Source of the DNA: Paramagnetospirillum kuznetsovii
Lineage (GTDB): Bacteria; Pseudomonadota; Alphaproteobacteria; Rhodospirillales; Magnetospirillaceae
Direction of reading: 5' to 3'
Assembly (NCBI RefSeq): GCF_003284725.1
Contig: NZ_PGTO01000013.1
Location: 30,890 to 94,889, forward strand
DNA length: 64,000 nucleotides
A program made the translations under genes and the position numbers. The notes under the pieces were generated by a model. The model was not told the origin of the DNA and did not search any database. It worked only from the letters and a program-made list of their open reading frames with translations. Of this stretch, positions 7,031 to 17,129 are shown piece by piece; the first letter of the stretch is position 1; each line of letters opens with the position of its first letter.

Positions 7031-10000
7031 CTACTGACCGACCGCTTCTCGCTTGTTCTTCATCGCCTGGGCGAGGATGTCGTTACTTCCGCCGCGGCTT
7101 TGGGCGATGATTGCCGCCTGCGCCTGCTGACGGGTGCCGGTAACGATCTTTGACAGCGTCTCGCGGCGGGCAAAATCCGACACCGTATTCCAGCCAGGTG
7201 CATTAATCGTCTGCTCGAGAACCTGGCGGGTCAGCCGCCCAGCAAGGCGCTGGTAATCGCCATACTGCTGGTCTGTAAGCTCGACGCCACGGATGTCGCG
7301 CTTCAACTTGCTCATGGTGATGCCAAGCCGCTCCATCTCCGTCGCAATCGGGTCTGGCTTGCCATTGTTGTGGGAGAAACGGGAATACTCCATCGGCTGT
7401 CCCCACATGTCGTATTTCGACGGCAGGGTCTTCGACAAGAAAGGAACCTTCGCCTTGATGGTATCGACAACGCCCCGGGCATCGCGCATGGTCGGATCAA
7501 TCAAGTGCGTAATCTGTCCGGCGCCGACAGAGAACGGCACGGCGAAGTTGGCAGCCAACTGGCTGATATAGCGTTCGGCATTACGGTTGGGGCTATCGAC
7601 CGCCCCCATCAGATCCGCCACGCCACGCAGCCAGCTTTCATCCTTGATGGCCTTCGCCACGCCGATGACCATTGCCCCGGCAGCCTCGCCCAAGGTCTTA
7701 TCATCCGAGTGCTTGGCGATCTCGACAATGTCTGCGGTGATGCCGAGCAGTGTTCCGATGGGGCCGCCACGGAAGCTAATCCAGTGGTTCCCCCCACGGA
7801 TGCTGTACGGGGAATGCCCGGCTGCGATCCACATGGCCCGCTCGCGGGGATCATCGGGTCCGGCACCGGTAACATTGTCCTTCAACACTTCATAGACGGC
7901 AATTGCGCTGATCATCGAGCCAACAACAATGCGCCCTGCCTGGGCGTCTCGGGCAGCGCCTCCGTTTCGGCCCATCAGATTGTCGCGGACTTCTTGGTCG
8001 AGCAGGACACCGGCAACACTGCGCTCGACCAGGCCTTCACGCAGGACGTTAGAGACGATGGAGACGAACGGAATGACGATCTTGGCCGGTAGGCTGGAAT
8101 TGGACAGCCGCGACAGGGCATTGACGAAGGTGCCGAACTCATGGGTCTTCATCAGGGCCATGTTGGTGGCTGTCTCAGACGCCGACTTCATCATCTCGAC
8201 CGGAGGGGCGTTGACGATCTGCGCCACCCGGTTGGACAACTCATAGCCGGACTTGCCCTCGGCAGCAGCCTGACGATAGGCCTGAGAATAGACCTCCTGG
8301 CTATAGGCCATGAAGCGGGTCAGGGCATGAACCGCCTGGATCGGGCGACCAGGGGCGCGAACGACGCCACCGACAGCATCCCAAACCTTCTGCGCGGTCG
8401 GTGACAGTTCCCAATTCTGGCCGATCTTCTCACCCATGCCATGAACAAGATGGCTGACATTGGCGCCGGTAATCGCTTGGCGGTTCTGCAAGGCATGCTG
8501 CGAGTTGATGTTGTCGGCGTCGGCCAGCGTCTCACCGGGCAGCCGCTGCAATTCGTTGGACAGCAGGCCATTCCATGCCGCCTTCAGCCCTTCCTTGCCG
8601 CCATGCATCAGGCCGAATACTTGGGCGATAGCCTCACCGGCATACACCCGGTCAGGAATTTCCTTTCCGCTGATGACTTCTCGGGCTGCACCGATACCGC
8701 CAGCAAGGGCCGTCTCTCCAACCTTGGACACCAGCAGCAACCCATTGTGAATGGCATAGCCCATATGGGTGACGGGGCCGCTGATAAGATTGTTGATGTA
8801 GTACTCGACAATCATGTCCTTGAATGAAGCGGCACGGGTCGAATTGACCCAGCGCGAAACCTGAGCCGGGGTCTTCAACTGCGCCCCGAACTCGGCTTCT
8901 TGCCGCAACTGCTTGAGATCTGGAACACCGGACTGCTTAAGCAGTATGTCGATTTGCTTGGCGTCTTCCATGCCTTCGATGGCGCGGAAAGCACGTAGGG
9001 CGCGGCCAGCCTCTGCGGTGATGCCAGAAACCTGTTCTTGGATCATCAGATGGCGGGCGCGGATCTCTGCATACTTGAGCAGTTCGGCATCTCCGCCCTC
9101 GGCTGCCGCCTTCATGGCATCGCGCACCGCTGTTGCGGATTGAACCAGCAACTTGCGAGCGGCCATGATCTGCTCGGCATTGAAGGCCTGCCCAAGTTTG
9201 CGCTTGTTCAGCTCAAAGGCATTCATGCCCAGAGCCTCGGACAGGCTGATTACGTCGGCATCAGTGATGACGCCACGGCGGGCATCTGTGAAATCGCCGT
9301 TCTCGGCGGCAGCCTGACGGATGACTTGGTTCACGTCCTCGGGAGTTCCGAGGTTATCGAGGCGGATGTTACCAGCCTTGTCTAAGAGCCGGTCGTCCCG
9401 CCCGAAAGGCTCGGAGGCGCTGCTTGGGGGTTCTGTCCTTCCGCCAGGGCTTGCGGTATTCCCGCCTGCTGCTGCATCGCGTGATCCAGTGCCGCCTGAC
9501 GCAGCGTCAGTTCCGCCCGGGCCGACCTCTCCCATTCCTTCAGCTTGGCCTGCTTCTCCGGGGAGTGCGACGGGTCCATCTGTCGGATTGTCCAGTGCCG
9601 GACTTCTGACCGCGTCTGATCCAGTTTCGCCTGCAATTCCGCCTGGGATGGCATCGCTTTCCTCCGGGTGAACCTTCGCCACATCGGCGTGACGCTCGAC
9701 CTTCACATGATCTGCAACCGGATCGGCCAGATGGGGCGGCGTCGTCTCCGCATCCCTCTCATGAATATCCGCCAATCCGGGCTTTTTTTCAATCTCTGGC
9801 GCAACGACGACGCGCTCGTTTGTGTCATTAAAGAAACGGGCGAACACATCGCGGATATCCTCGCTGATGGGTGCCTTCAACTTACCGACCTTGTCATAGA
9901 TGGCCGTCAGCCACTGCTTGAACTCGGCAAAGACGCGGGCCAGGGCATGGCTGGGCGCCACACCCTCCATCAGATACCGCTCGAAGCCACGGGCGAACTT

Positions 10001-12820
10001 CTCATGCTGGCGACGGGTGATGCTCTCTGCATCCTTCGCGCCCAGCCATTCCAAGACCTTGTTTCCGTCATGCTTGACCCATTCCGCCGCAGCCGGGTCG
10101 GCAGCATCACGCATCAGATCTGACAGGTAGATATGGGCGCTTTCGTGCATGAATGTAGAGGCATCCGCGTCCTTCATCAGCGTGACGAGGGAGTGCAGGC
10201 CCCGGTCTAGAAGGCTGACGGTGCCGCGAGTGGTTTGCTTAAGGCGCTTGATGGCATCCTTGACTTCACCGGCAACGCGGATCATCTTTTCAGAGGGTCC
10301 GGCTATCGCGGAGGTCGCAACGTCTTTGACGCCGATGCCGCGCTCAATCCCATCGCCAGATGGGGCTAGTAGACCGGACCCACTTACATCAACAGCTTCA
10401 ATTGAGTAAATAGGGTTTGGCTCTTTTGGGCCTGTAGTTTCTTTTACGGTCAGCTTAACTGCAACAACATCGCCATTCGATCCAATCATAGGGGCAACAT
10501 ATCGCTGGATATGTTTAATGGTAGGCTCTGCGTTCTTGTCAGGATGCGTGTCATCGAGAGTTGCAACTTTAAACAGCTTGTCTGCATTTGCCACAGCAAG
10601 GGCGTGATCGGCCTCCGAGACAGACTTCTTCGCAGCCTTTGAACTTAACATCTTCCCAAGATTGTTGTTTGATACCGTGGCAACCAGCCCAGTTTCTATG
10701 TTTGTCAGAAGCTTTCCAACGAATGACGCCGCCTGCTCCCTGGCCTCGGCGAATGTCCCTGCTTTACGGTCTGGCGTAGCTTTGGCGACAATTTCGCTGT
10801 CAGGCGCTTTATCTTGGTTCAGCGTCGTCCCCTTCTGCGCCATCTCCATTTCGCGGGTGGTGGCCTTGGGCGCACGCTGCCCGACGACATCGGGGCGTTC
10901 CTGCTGGTACAGATCCCAGGCCGAACCCTTCCGCCCCTCGAAGCGGGCATCAGCGCGGCGGGTGTAATAGTCCTTCCACAGTTCCGCTTCATGTCCTGCA
11001 AACGTCTCACTGCGACCAGCATCAAGCAGCCGCTGATAGATGTCATCTCGGATGGCCTGCCGGTGTTCCTCGGTGGTCGATGGGATGGCCGTTTTCTGGC
11101 CGTTTTCTTGGCCGTTTTCGGCCTTAGCCTTTTCCCAATTATCGATATGGCTGGCATCGTACTTGAGGCCGGGTTTCCACTCCCCTGCGGCGTAGCGCCG
11201 CGCAGCCTCATCGACCAGATGCTGGGTTATGTAGACTTGCGACCCGTCTTCCAAAGTCGTCGGGTGGATACCGGCCTCGGCCAACATTTCTCGCTCTGCG
11301 GCCTGTAATGCCGAAGCGGGCATATCGTAGCCATGCTCGCGGGCCATCATCAGGATTTGCTGCGGGATTGTTTGCAGCGTCATCTTACCAGGCTGCCCGG
11401 CTTCCTGCTTGGGGGGGGCCTGCTTTACCGGATCGGCGGTCGGTTCCTCTAGAGGCCCCGTCCAATCCTCGGCGCGGGCATAGGCATCACGCACTTGGGG
11501 GCCGATGTCGCGCATCTGATAATCTGCGTCGAGAAGCTGCTTGCGGAGTTCAGCCTGCTTCTGCTGGATCAATTCATCCCGGCTGGCCTGCATCTCGGCA
11601 ATTCGGCGTTCCCAAACCGCCGCCGCAGATGGCTTCACGCGCTTCGCCCTGGCCTGCATGTCCTCGATCTGGGCGTCGATCTGGTCGGGGACGGACTCGA
11701 TCTGCGACCGAAGGCTTTCTTTCTGCGCGTGCAAATCGTCCCATCGCCCCATCAATTCCGGTTCCATCTGCCGAACAGATGAATGGACATCGGGCTTGGG
11801 CGTACCTTCATGAACCGCAACATCGGCAGCAGCGGCACGACGAGCGGCCATGTCCTCGGGCGTCGGGTCAGCACCGAAATACCCGGCGTCACCTTCTCCG
11901 ATGACGCCATTGGCGCGGGCTTCTGCCACATCCTTGGGAAGAATAACGTCGATGGCGTGCGGTTCCCCCATCATCGGCTCAACCCTGGCCCTCACCGGCG
12001 CGGCATCACGAACATGGGGAACGCCGTGAGCGGTCGAGGTGCCCATTTCGCTTTCCACGATGCCAGCCAGGTCACGGCCCAACTGCTCTTGGCCCAATTC
12101 CTTGGCGGTCTGGTACAAGCCACCCTGGACACCGCCAATGACGGCCCCGGCAGTCCTGATGCCGAGATCGAGCGGAGGCGCGATAACGCCGCCGATCAGC
12201 GTCTCGTTGAAGGTCTTGAGGGAGTTGCTAAGGACGTTGTTCCAACTGGTCGGCTCGCTCTTGAACATGCCAGCCTTGCGGAACTCCTCCCGGCTCTTGT
12301 CGGTCAGGCCAATGGGGTCATCTCCGAAGCCTGCCTTGAGGCCTCCTGTGATGGCGTCGGCAATGTTCTGCTTGGCCTGCAACAGCTTCATGGCCGGGAC
12401 AGCCATCGTCTTCACGAAGCTGTCGGCAATGGGCGTCTGCGGCTCGGGGCCGAAGAACTCGTCGGCAGTTGGCTTACCATAGTACGCTGCCTGAGCTTCA
12501 TGCAGTTTGCTGGCATACTGATCGGCGCCGTCTACGGTGCTGAATTTTCCAAGATGCTCGCCTGTCTTTCTATAATGATCCACGGCATCGTCATTGCTGA
12601 CAATACGCCCATCAACAACAGTCGGGACAAGAACCTCGCTGGCGCCATCATTGAACGACATCGACCTGACAGTACTGATGCTGCCGTCGCTATTCTGAAC
12701 GCGAGGCCGCTTTGCCAAGTCAATGTTACCCGGCTCAACCATATCCTGGTGAGGCCCGCTCGGACCTGGAACAGGGTCAGCGCCAAAGAACTCGTCAGCA
12801 GTCTGAAGTTGTTCAGCCAT
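7031..12820 (-). CDS. Giant internal virion / polyvalent ejection protein with zincin motif
   Basis: At 1,929 residues and just before the fibre gene it occupies the place of T7 gp16, the protein ejected into the cell ahead of DNA. The N-terminus (NIDLAKRPRV ... STVRSMSFNDG ... GKFSTVDGADQYASKLHEAQ) is a module common at the start of very large phage ejection proteins. A zincin-type site H892-E-S-A-H (FMHESAHIYL) is followed by HEKFARGFERYLMEG, which can supply the third ligand, as in polyvalent-protein metallopeptidase domains. The region 1290-1880 (VPFSVGAGQITHLIDP, KAKVPFLSKTLPSKYDMWG) matches the LPD38-type C-terminal domain. Long helical stretches lie between. The gene starts 3 bases after the previous stop. 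Confidence 0.8.
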   Translation of the reverse strand: MAEQLQTADEFFGADPVPGPSGPHQDMVEPGNIDLAKRPRVQNSDGSISTVRSMSFNDGASEVLVPTVVDGRIVSNDDAVDHYRKTGEHLGKFSTVDGADQYASKLHEAQAAYYGKPTADEFFGPEPQTPIADSFVKTMAVPAMKLLQAKQNIADAITGGLKAGFGDDPIGLTDKSREEFRKAGMFKSEPTSWNNVLSNSLKTFNETLIGGVIAPPLDLGIRTAGAVIGGVQGGLYQTAKELGQEQLGRDLAGIVESEMGTSTAHGVPHVRDAAPVRARVEPMMGEPHAIDVILPKDVAEARANGVIGEGDAGYFGADPTPEDMAARRAAAADVAVHEGTPKPDVHSSVRQMEPELMGRWDDLHAQKESLRSQIESVPDQIDAQIEDMQARAKRVKPSAAAVWERRIAEMQASRDELIQQKQAELRKQLLDADYQMRDIGPQVRDAYARAEDWTGPLEEPTADPVKQAPPKQEAGQPGKMTLQTIPQQILMMAREHGYDMPASALQAAEREMLAEAGIHPTTLEDGSQVYITQHLVDEAARRYAAGEWKPGLKYDASHIDNWEKAKAENGQENGQKTAIPSTTEEHRQAIRDDIYQRLLDAGRSETFAGHEAELWKDYYTRRADARFEGRKGSAWDLYQQERPDVVGQRAPKATTREMEMAQKGTTLNQDKAPDSEIVAKATPDRKAGTFAEAREQAASFVGKLLTNIETGLVATVSNNNLGKMLSSKAAKKSVSEADHALAVANADKLFKVATLDDTHPDKNAEPTIKHIQRYVAPMIGSNGDVVAVKLTVKETTGPKEPNPIYSIEAVDVSGSGLLAPSGDGIERGIGVKDVATSAIAGPSEKMIRVAGEVKDAIKRLKQTTRGTVSLLDRGLHSLVTLMKDADASTFMHESAHIYLSDLMRDAADPAAAEWVKHDGNKVLEWLGAKDAESITRRQHEKFARGFERYLMEGVAPSHALARVFAEFKQWLTAIYDKVGKLKAPISEDIRDVFARFFNDTNERVVVAPEIEKKPGLADIHERDAETTPPHLADPVADHVKVERHADVAKVHPEESDAIPGGIAGETGSDAVRSPALDNPTDGPVALPGEAGQAEGMGEVGPGGTDAASGGTGSRDAAAGGNTASPGGRTEPPSSASEPFGRDDRLLDKAGNIRLDNLGTPEDVNQVIRQAAAENGDFTDARRGVITDADVISLSEALGMNAFELNKRKLGQAFNAEQIMAARKLLVQSATAVRDAMKAAAEGGDAELLKYAEIRARHLMIQEQVSGITAEAGRALRAFRAIEGMEDAKQIDILLKQSGVPDLKQLRQEAEFGAQLKTPAQVSRWVNSTRAASFKDMIVEYYINNLISGPVTHMGYAIHNGLLLVSKVGETALAGGIGAAREVISGKEIPDRVYAGEAIAQVFGLMHGGKEGLKAAWNGLLSNELQRLPGETLADADNINSQHALQNRQAITGANVSHLVHGMGEKIGQNWELSPTAQKVWDAVGGVVRAPGRPIQAVHALTRFMAYSQEVYSQAYRQAAAEGKSGYELSNRVAQIVNAPPVEMMKSASETATNMALMKTHEFGTFVNALSRLSNSSLPAKIVIPFVSIVSNVLREGLVERSVAGVLLDQEVRDNLMGRNGGAARDAQAGRIVVGSMISAIAVYEVLKDNVTGAGPDDPRERAMWIAAGHSPYSIRGGNHWISFRGGPIGTLLGITADIVEIAKHSDDKTLGEAAGAMVIGVAKAIKDESWLRGVADLMGAVDSPNRNAERYISQLAANFAVPFSVGAGQITHLIDPTMRDARGVVDTIKAKVPFLSKTLPSKYDMWGQPMEYSRFSHNNGKPDPIATEMERLGITMSKLKRDIRGVELTDQQYGDYQRLAGRLTRQVLEQTINAPGWNTVSDFARRETLSKIVTGTRQQAQAAIIAQSRGGSNDILAQAMKNKREAVGQ

Positions 12821-12823
12821 GTG

Positions 12824-15217
12824 TCACCTTACCGGAGGGGCGATATCGGGTTTTGGAGCCTGGATCAGTCCAAGCTGGACAGCACGCTGGATGCCTTCCT
12901 GCTTCTTTCCGGTCGCACGCACCCACTGCTTTAGTTCGTCTGGATCAGTGATCTGGTCGATCTTCTTCGCCGCGACACCGGATTGCGGATGCGGCACCTC
13001 CGCATTGGCGCTCATCTGGTCCTGCATCATTTGCTGCGGCGTCCGCTTGTAGGCGGATACCAGCTTGCCGACGATATAGTCGGGACTATCGGGCGATAGA
13101 AGCTGATGCGGCGATTTCCCGGCGTCGCGCCCTTCCTGATAGGCCTTGTAAAAAGACGGGATGAACTGGGTGTTGAACGCCTTCATGCCGTTCGGGTCGC
13201 GGATCTTGTAGAAGCCGTTGTCGGCCTCGAACGACAGGTCAGTCTTGGCCTGGTCGATGGCCCTGGCCTTCATGTCGCTTTCTGCCGCTGCATCAGGCTT
13301 GCCCGCGGTGCCTATGGCGCTCAAGAGTTCCTTCGCCCCGGGATAGGTCAAGTGGCCTTCGCTATACGCCTTCCAGACTTCCTGCGGGTCTGTCAGACGG
13401 TCGCCCCCCTTTGACGCGGCACGCAGCACCAGAGATTGGAACCCGTCGCCGTACCCCTTGTCCTTTTCTTTCCCGACCAGATAGTTCCCCAACGCCGACC
13501 ACTGCTCTGGCGACATCTGGTTCTGCATGCTGACCACATCAGCCATCTTCGCGCCAGGCTGCGACAGTGCCTTATATGCCTGCTCATAGGTGGCTGCCTG
13601 GCTGGCGTTCAGTGCCGCACGGTCACTGTTGAACTTCGCTATCAGCGAGTTCCGCGCCATGTCCTTAACCCTTTGTGGGGCTGGCGAGCTTTCTATGGCA
13701 GCCAACTGCCCCGGAAGCTGCTGCGCACGCAGACGCAGCGCCTCGGCAGGGTCAGTCGGCATATTGACCGGAGCGGTCGGGGCATCGGTCTGCTTCGCCA
13801 GGTCGAGATTACCTTCGATGTTGCTGTATTTCTTCTGGATCAGGTCGCAGAAGTCCTGGGCGGTCATATTGAGCGTTCCACCGTTCTTGACGATGGCGGC
13901 GGTGGCCTTGCCCTTGTCACCATAAACAGGGGTCAACACGTCGATGGCGTTCTCTCCGGTCTTGGCGTTGAGAAGCGCCGGACCACCGCCTACGCCCTGC
14001 TGAAAGACGAGATAGGTCTGCCAATTCTCAGGCTTTCCTCCGATGGCTTCGCCCGCGACTGCTTGAGCTTTCTTGAGAGCTAGCATGCCGACACGCTGTT
14101 CCTCGGTAGGGTCGCCGCGCTTGCTCATGTCGCCGCCCAGACCCTTGAAGGTATCATTCTGCACTTGATAGACATTGGCGCCCGCCTTGGGATCTCGCCC
14201 GAAGCTGCTCTCGATGCCCATCGTGGTCGCCGCCAACTTGGGATCGACACCAGCGGCATCGGCGCTCTGCACCGTCGCCTTGGTCACTGCCTGATGAGAT
14301 CCGCTCTGTACCGAAGCGACAAGGGCATCGGCGTCAACGGCTGCGGTCTTTGGCCCCAGCGACTTTTCGACCTTCTCCATGTCCTGGCCGGTGAACTTGG
14401 CAATGTTTGAATTGTAGAACTTGCGGGCGGCGTCAACGCCACCGCCTGAACTCTCGGGCATGTCGGCAATGCGATTGGTCATGCCGGTGTACATGTCGCT
14501 GATATGGGTCTGGTACAGAGTGTGACGGTACGCCTGCGCCTCGGGAGTATCCTTGACGATGGTGCCGGTCGCCGGGTCGATCTCGGGCGACATGCCAGCC
14601 CGCGAAGACTGCTGCGCCACCTCATGCATGATGTCGCTTTCCGCCGACGCCACGTTCGTGGGGTTGAGCGGATCTGTCATGGCGTTGGACTTGGCAGCCT
14701 GGATGGTGGCCTGCGATGTCTCGTTCCAGTAATTCTTTTGCTGATGCTGAGCATGGGAGCCGATAGAAGTCTGCGCGACCTCGAGGCGGCGCAGAAGCTC
14801 CTGATCGACCATTTTCTTCACTTCTGGATTGCCGATGGCGCCGAGAGCGTCAGACCTGATCTTCATCAGGTTCTGCTCAGTATCGGCGCGGGCATCAAGA
14901 GCGGTGCGGCCCTGCGTTGTCAGATAGCCGGGGCTGTCAGGCTTGGTCGAATATAGAAGGTCTTGGATCTTCTGGTTTGCCGCCAGGACCGCATCCTTTG
15001 TGAACGATACGTTAACGTCATTCTGCATCTGCACAGCATGCTTCTCGAGCATGTTGCCGGTCTGCCCGAGGGTCTGACCCACGCCAATGAGAGATTGCCC
15101 GACGCCCGCGCCGAACATATCCGCCGAGGTGCTGATACTCTGGGTGGGCTGCAATGCCGCTTCTGGCGCGACAGTCTGATTGAACCCGGTGGCACTATTG
15201 ATGGGGACTGTCGGCAT
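12824..15217 (-). CDS. Internal virion protein with lytic transglycosylase-like domain
   Basis: A 797-residue protein in the T7 gp15 position. The ATG at 15217 overlaps the upstream TGA; the longer frame start is not supported. Residues about 325-450 resemble a soluble lytic transglycosylase fold: the catalytic-type Glu is E336 in MGIESSFGRDP, followed by YQVQNDTFKGLGGD and TYLVFQQGVGGG. Such virion muralytic domains open peptidoglycan during DNA entry. The N-terminal 300 residues are helical (HEVAQQSS, EVKKMVDQELLRRL), and the C-terminus has repeated helical segments. In T7 the transglycosylase is in gp16; here it is in the neighbouring protein. Confidence 0.8.
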   Translation of the reverse strand: MPTVPINSATGFNQTVAPEAALQPTQSISTSADMFGAGVGQSLIGVGQTLGQTGNMLEKHAVQMQNDVNVSFTKDAVLAANQKIQDLLYSTKPDSPGYLTTQGRTALDARADTEQNLMKIRSDALGAIGNPEVKKMVDQELLRRLEVAQTSIGSHAQHQQKNYWNETSQATIQAAKSNAMTDPLNPTNVASAESDIMHEVAQQSSRAGMSPEIDPATGTIVKDTPEAQAYRHTLYQTHISDMYTGMTNRIADMPESSGGGVDAARKFYNSNIAKFTGQDMEKVEKSLGPKTAAVDADALVASVQSGSHQAVTKATVQSADAAGVDPKLAATTMGIESSFGRDPKAGANVYQVQNDTFKGLGGDMSKRGDPTEEQRVGMLALKKAQAVAGEAIGGKPENWQTYLVFQQGVGGGPALLNAKTGENAIDVLTPVYGDKGKATAAIVKNGGTLNMTAQDFCDLIQKKYSNIEGNLDLAKQTDAPTAPVNMPTDPAEALRLRAQQLPGQLAAIESSPAPQRVKDMARNSLIAKFNSDRAALNASQAATYEQAYKALSQPGAKMADVVSMQNQMSPEQWSALGNYLVGKEKDKGYGDGFQSLVLRAASKGGDRLTDPQEVWKAYSEGHLTYPGAKELLSAIGTAGKPDAAAESDMKARAIDQAKTDLSFEADNGFYKIRDPNGMKAFNTQFIPSFYKAYQEGRDAGKSPHQLLSPDSPDYIVGKLVSAYKRTPQQMMQDQMSANAEVPHPQSGVAAKKIDQITDPDELKQWVRATGKKQEGIQRAVQLGLIQAPKPDIAPPVR

Positions 15218-15762
15218 CAGAGGACACCTTTCTGCTGATAGGTTGACCACTTGTCCGTAAGGCTCGACGCCCCACCCAGCAGCGACGATCCCATGCCGAT
15301 GGCACCCGCGCTCGAGGCATTGGCGCCCTGCATGTCATACAGACCAGCCTGCGCACCGGAATTGCCCGCCTGGGCGAGGTAGGCATTAGCCTTGTTCTGA
15401 GCGTTATATCGGATGGTCAGTGCGTCCAGTTCGCCCATCGAAGCCGCCGAGGACTGCACGTCAACCGGTGATCCGCTATCCAGTTCGACGCCATTGGCAG
15501 CCATCGCCGTCCGCTGCGCACCGACGAGGTTCTTGGTCTTCTGCCGCTGCACCTGTTCCTGAGCAGCGCCTTGGTCGAGCGCCGCTTGGGCGTTCTGCTG
15601 ACCGATGACCTGATTATTGCGAGCGACGGCAGCCTGATATTGGGCCTGGTCTTGCTGGGCTGCTGCCTGCTGCGATTGCCCATACATGGTCGCTGCGGTC
15701 GATGCCACTGTCGCTGCAATGGACGCATAGGCGATTGTTGTTGCGGAGATACTGCCGGACAT
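15217..15762 (-). CDS. Internal virion protein, T7 gp14-like
   Basis: A 181-residue Ala/Gln-rich protein. It starts with a hydrophobic helix (IAYASIAATVASTAATMYG), followed by a long Gln-rich coil (QQAAAQQDQAQYQAAVARNN, then QNAQAALDQGAAQEQ) and a Gly/Ser-rich tail. This order is typical of gp14-type core proteins that insert into the outer membrane during ejection. It lies between the cupin-like protein and the gp15-like protein and overlaps the latter by TGATG. Confidence 0.75.
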   Translation of the reverse strand: MSGSISATTIAYASIAATVASTAATMYGQSQQAAAQQDQAQYQAAVARNNQVIGQQNAQAALDQGAAQEQVQRQKTKNLVGAQRTAMAANGVELDSGSPVDVQSSAASMGELDALTIRYNAQNKANAYLAQAGNSGAQAGLYDMQGANASSAGAIGMGSSLLGGASSLTDKWSTYQQKGVL

Positions 15763-15763
15763 T

Positions 15764-16213
15764 CTAAGCCTCCATCACAAAGCTGTTCACCGCATCGTCT
15801 TTGCGCGACATCAGCCGGTCAGCATCCTCGGTAAATTCCGCTTCCGCTTCCTCGACCGTCTTGGCCTCGGTGGGGAACAGCATGGTGAGATAGGTGTCTT
15901 CCAGGGCGACGAAGGCTTGCTTGCGACCGGCAGCACCGAGCATGACGTGATGACCGGTGAAGCGGACGGGGCCATCCTCGCGGTAGACCAGCGCATCGCC
16001 ATTGATAATCAGGATGGTGGGGATGCGGATCAGCGCACCCGTCAGGATGACATCCTTCGCCATCTTGATGGTCCGCGCATACATCCCGGCATGGAAGGCG
16101 TGCTGCGTCTCGATCTGCACTTGTGGCAGTTTCAACACCTCGTCCTCGAACCGGGTAACATTGGCGACGGCCAGAGCCGACATGGCGCCCAGGACATTGG
16201 TCAGCTCACCCAT
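15764..16213 (-). CDS. Phage cupin-like structural-module protein
   Basis: A 149-residue protein between the gp13-like and gp14-like genes. The C-terminal two thirds show a cupin-like beta pattern (ALIRIPTILIINGDALVYRE, HHVMLGAAGRKQAFVALEDT, YLTMLFPTEAKTVEEAE) seen in small proteins of the same location in other T7-like phages. The usual metal-binding His cluster is poor, so a structural role is more likely than catalysis. It overlaps the upstream gene by 8 bases. Confidence 0.6.
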   Translation of the reverse strand: MGELTNVLGAMSALAVANVTRFEDEVLKLPQVQIETQHAFHAGMYARTIKMAKDVILTGALIRIPTILIINGDALVYREDGPVRFTGHHVMLGAAGRKQAFVALEDTYLTMLFPTEAKTVEEAEAEFTEDADRLMSRKDDAVNSFVMEA

Positions 16214-17129
16214 GACGCACCGCCTTCATGAAGACCCGATTGGTTTCGTCATAGCCAAGGGCAGGCAGCACCTTGACCAACGGACCATTGGACGGCGTGC
16301 CGATCATCAGGCAGGGAGATCCGACCTGGCGGGCATGGCCCTCGGCAGCACGGATCAATTTCAGCCCGGCGCCGGTCTTGCGGTATTCGCGCCCGACGAA
16401 CATGCCATCGGCCACCGCAATGGGGATGCTGATGCGCGGAGCATTGGACACCAGCACCATGACGAACCCGACGAGCAGGCTTCCCATGAAGGCGCCATAG
16501 GCTTGCAGACCTCCACCAGCCTCAAGCGCCCGATAGCCCTCCATCTTCTCCAACGGAGCGGGAGCGGCGAACGTCGCCACCTCGGACGCGAACTCCTGAT
16601 GCAGCGACGGCAGATTGTCATTCGCCAGGATCTCGGAGACAGAGCAGGCCCGCACAACAACAGGAACCCGCCGCCGCATGGTGAACTTGTGGAACGGCAT
16701 ATCGTCCGGCCCATGAGGCGCAACCGGGCCAATGGTGAAGCCAAGCCATTGCAGCCACTTGATAGAGATGCCGTGCCGGACATCCACATGGTTTTCCAAC
16801 ACCGGATATGCCTCAAGCATTTGGGCGACATAGGCCTTGTTCCTGCGCAGGAAGGCCTTTGAATGACGTTCGACTTCATATGTACCGAGCATCCACGGAG
16901 CGCCGACACGCCCATCCAGCAGGCTGCGAGGAGCCACGCCGAACATGCAGACAGGGATGCCATCGACCATGCCCGTCCATGCCATCGTGGAGGCCGACAG
17001 CGACCGTTCCAGAGCGTCAATCGGCAGTGCATGCGACGACGCCCAGACCTCGTCACGGTCAGCCTCTCGCATCCCCACCACGATATATGGGATATGCCAG
17101 GCTTCAGCGGTGACGACTTCGATCTTCAT
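16206..17129 (-). CDS. gp13-like protein fused to a GNAT acetyltransferase
   Basis: Residues 1-153 match the T7 gp13-type assembly protein family, itself GNAT-like (DEVWASSHALP, CMFGVAPRSLLDG, WMLGTYEVERHSKAFLRRNK, SIKWLQWLGFTIGP). Residues 155-307 are a second GNAT domain with the acetyl-CoA loop GREYRKTGAGLKLIRAAE and the C-terminal strand-helix LPALGYDETNRVFMK. In T7 gp13 is a single domain of about half this length. The gene overlaps tubular protein B upstream and the cupin-like gene downstream. The second domain could acetylate a virion or host protein; no substrate is visible. Confidence 0.75.
   Translation of the reverse strand: MKIEVVTAEAWHIPYIVVGMREADRDEVWASSHALPIDALERSLSASTMAWTGMVDGIPVCMFGVAPRSLLDGRVGAPWMLGTYEVERHSKAFLRRNKAYVAQMLEAYPVLENHVDVRHGISIKWLQWLGFTIGPVAPHGPDDMPFHKFTMRRRVPVVVRACSVSEILANDNLPSLHQEFASEVATFAAPAPLEKMEGYRALEAGGGLQAYGAFMGSLLVGFVMVLVSNAPRISIPIAVADGMFVGREYRKTGAGLKLIRAAEGHARQVGSPCLMIGTPSNGPLVKVLPALGYDETNRVFMKAVRHG

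Noticed and set aside
11783..12934. A 383-codon plus-strand frame inside the giant virion gene
   Set aside because: A shadow of the minus-strand gene, crossing its start and the next gene without motifs.
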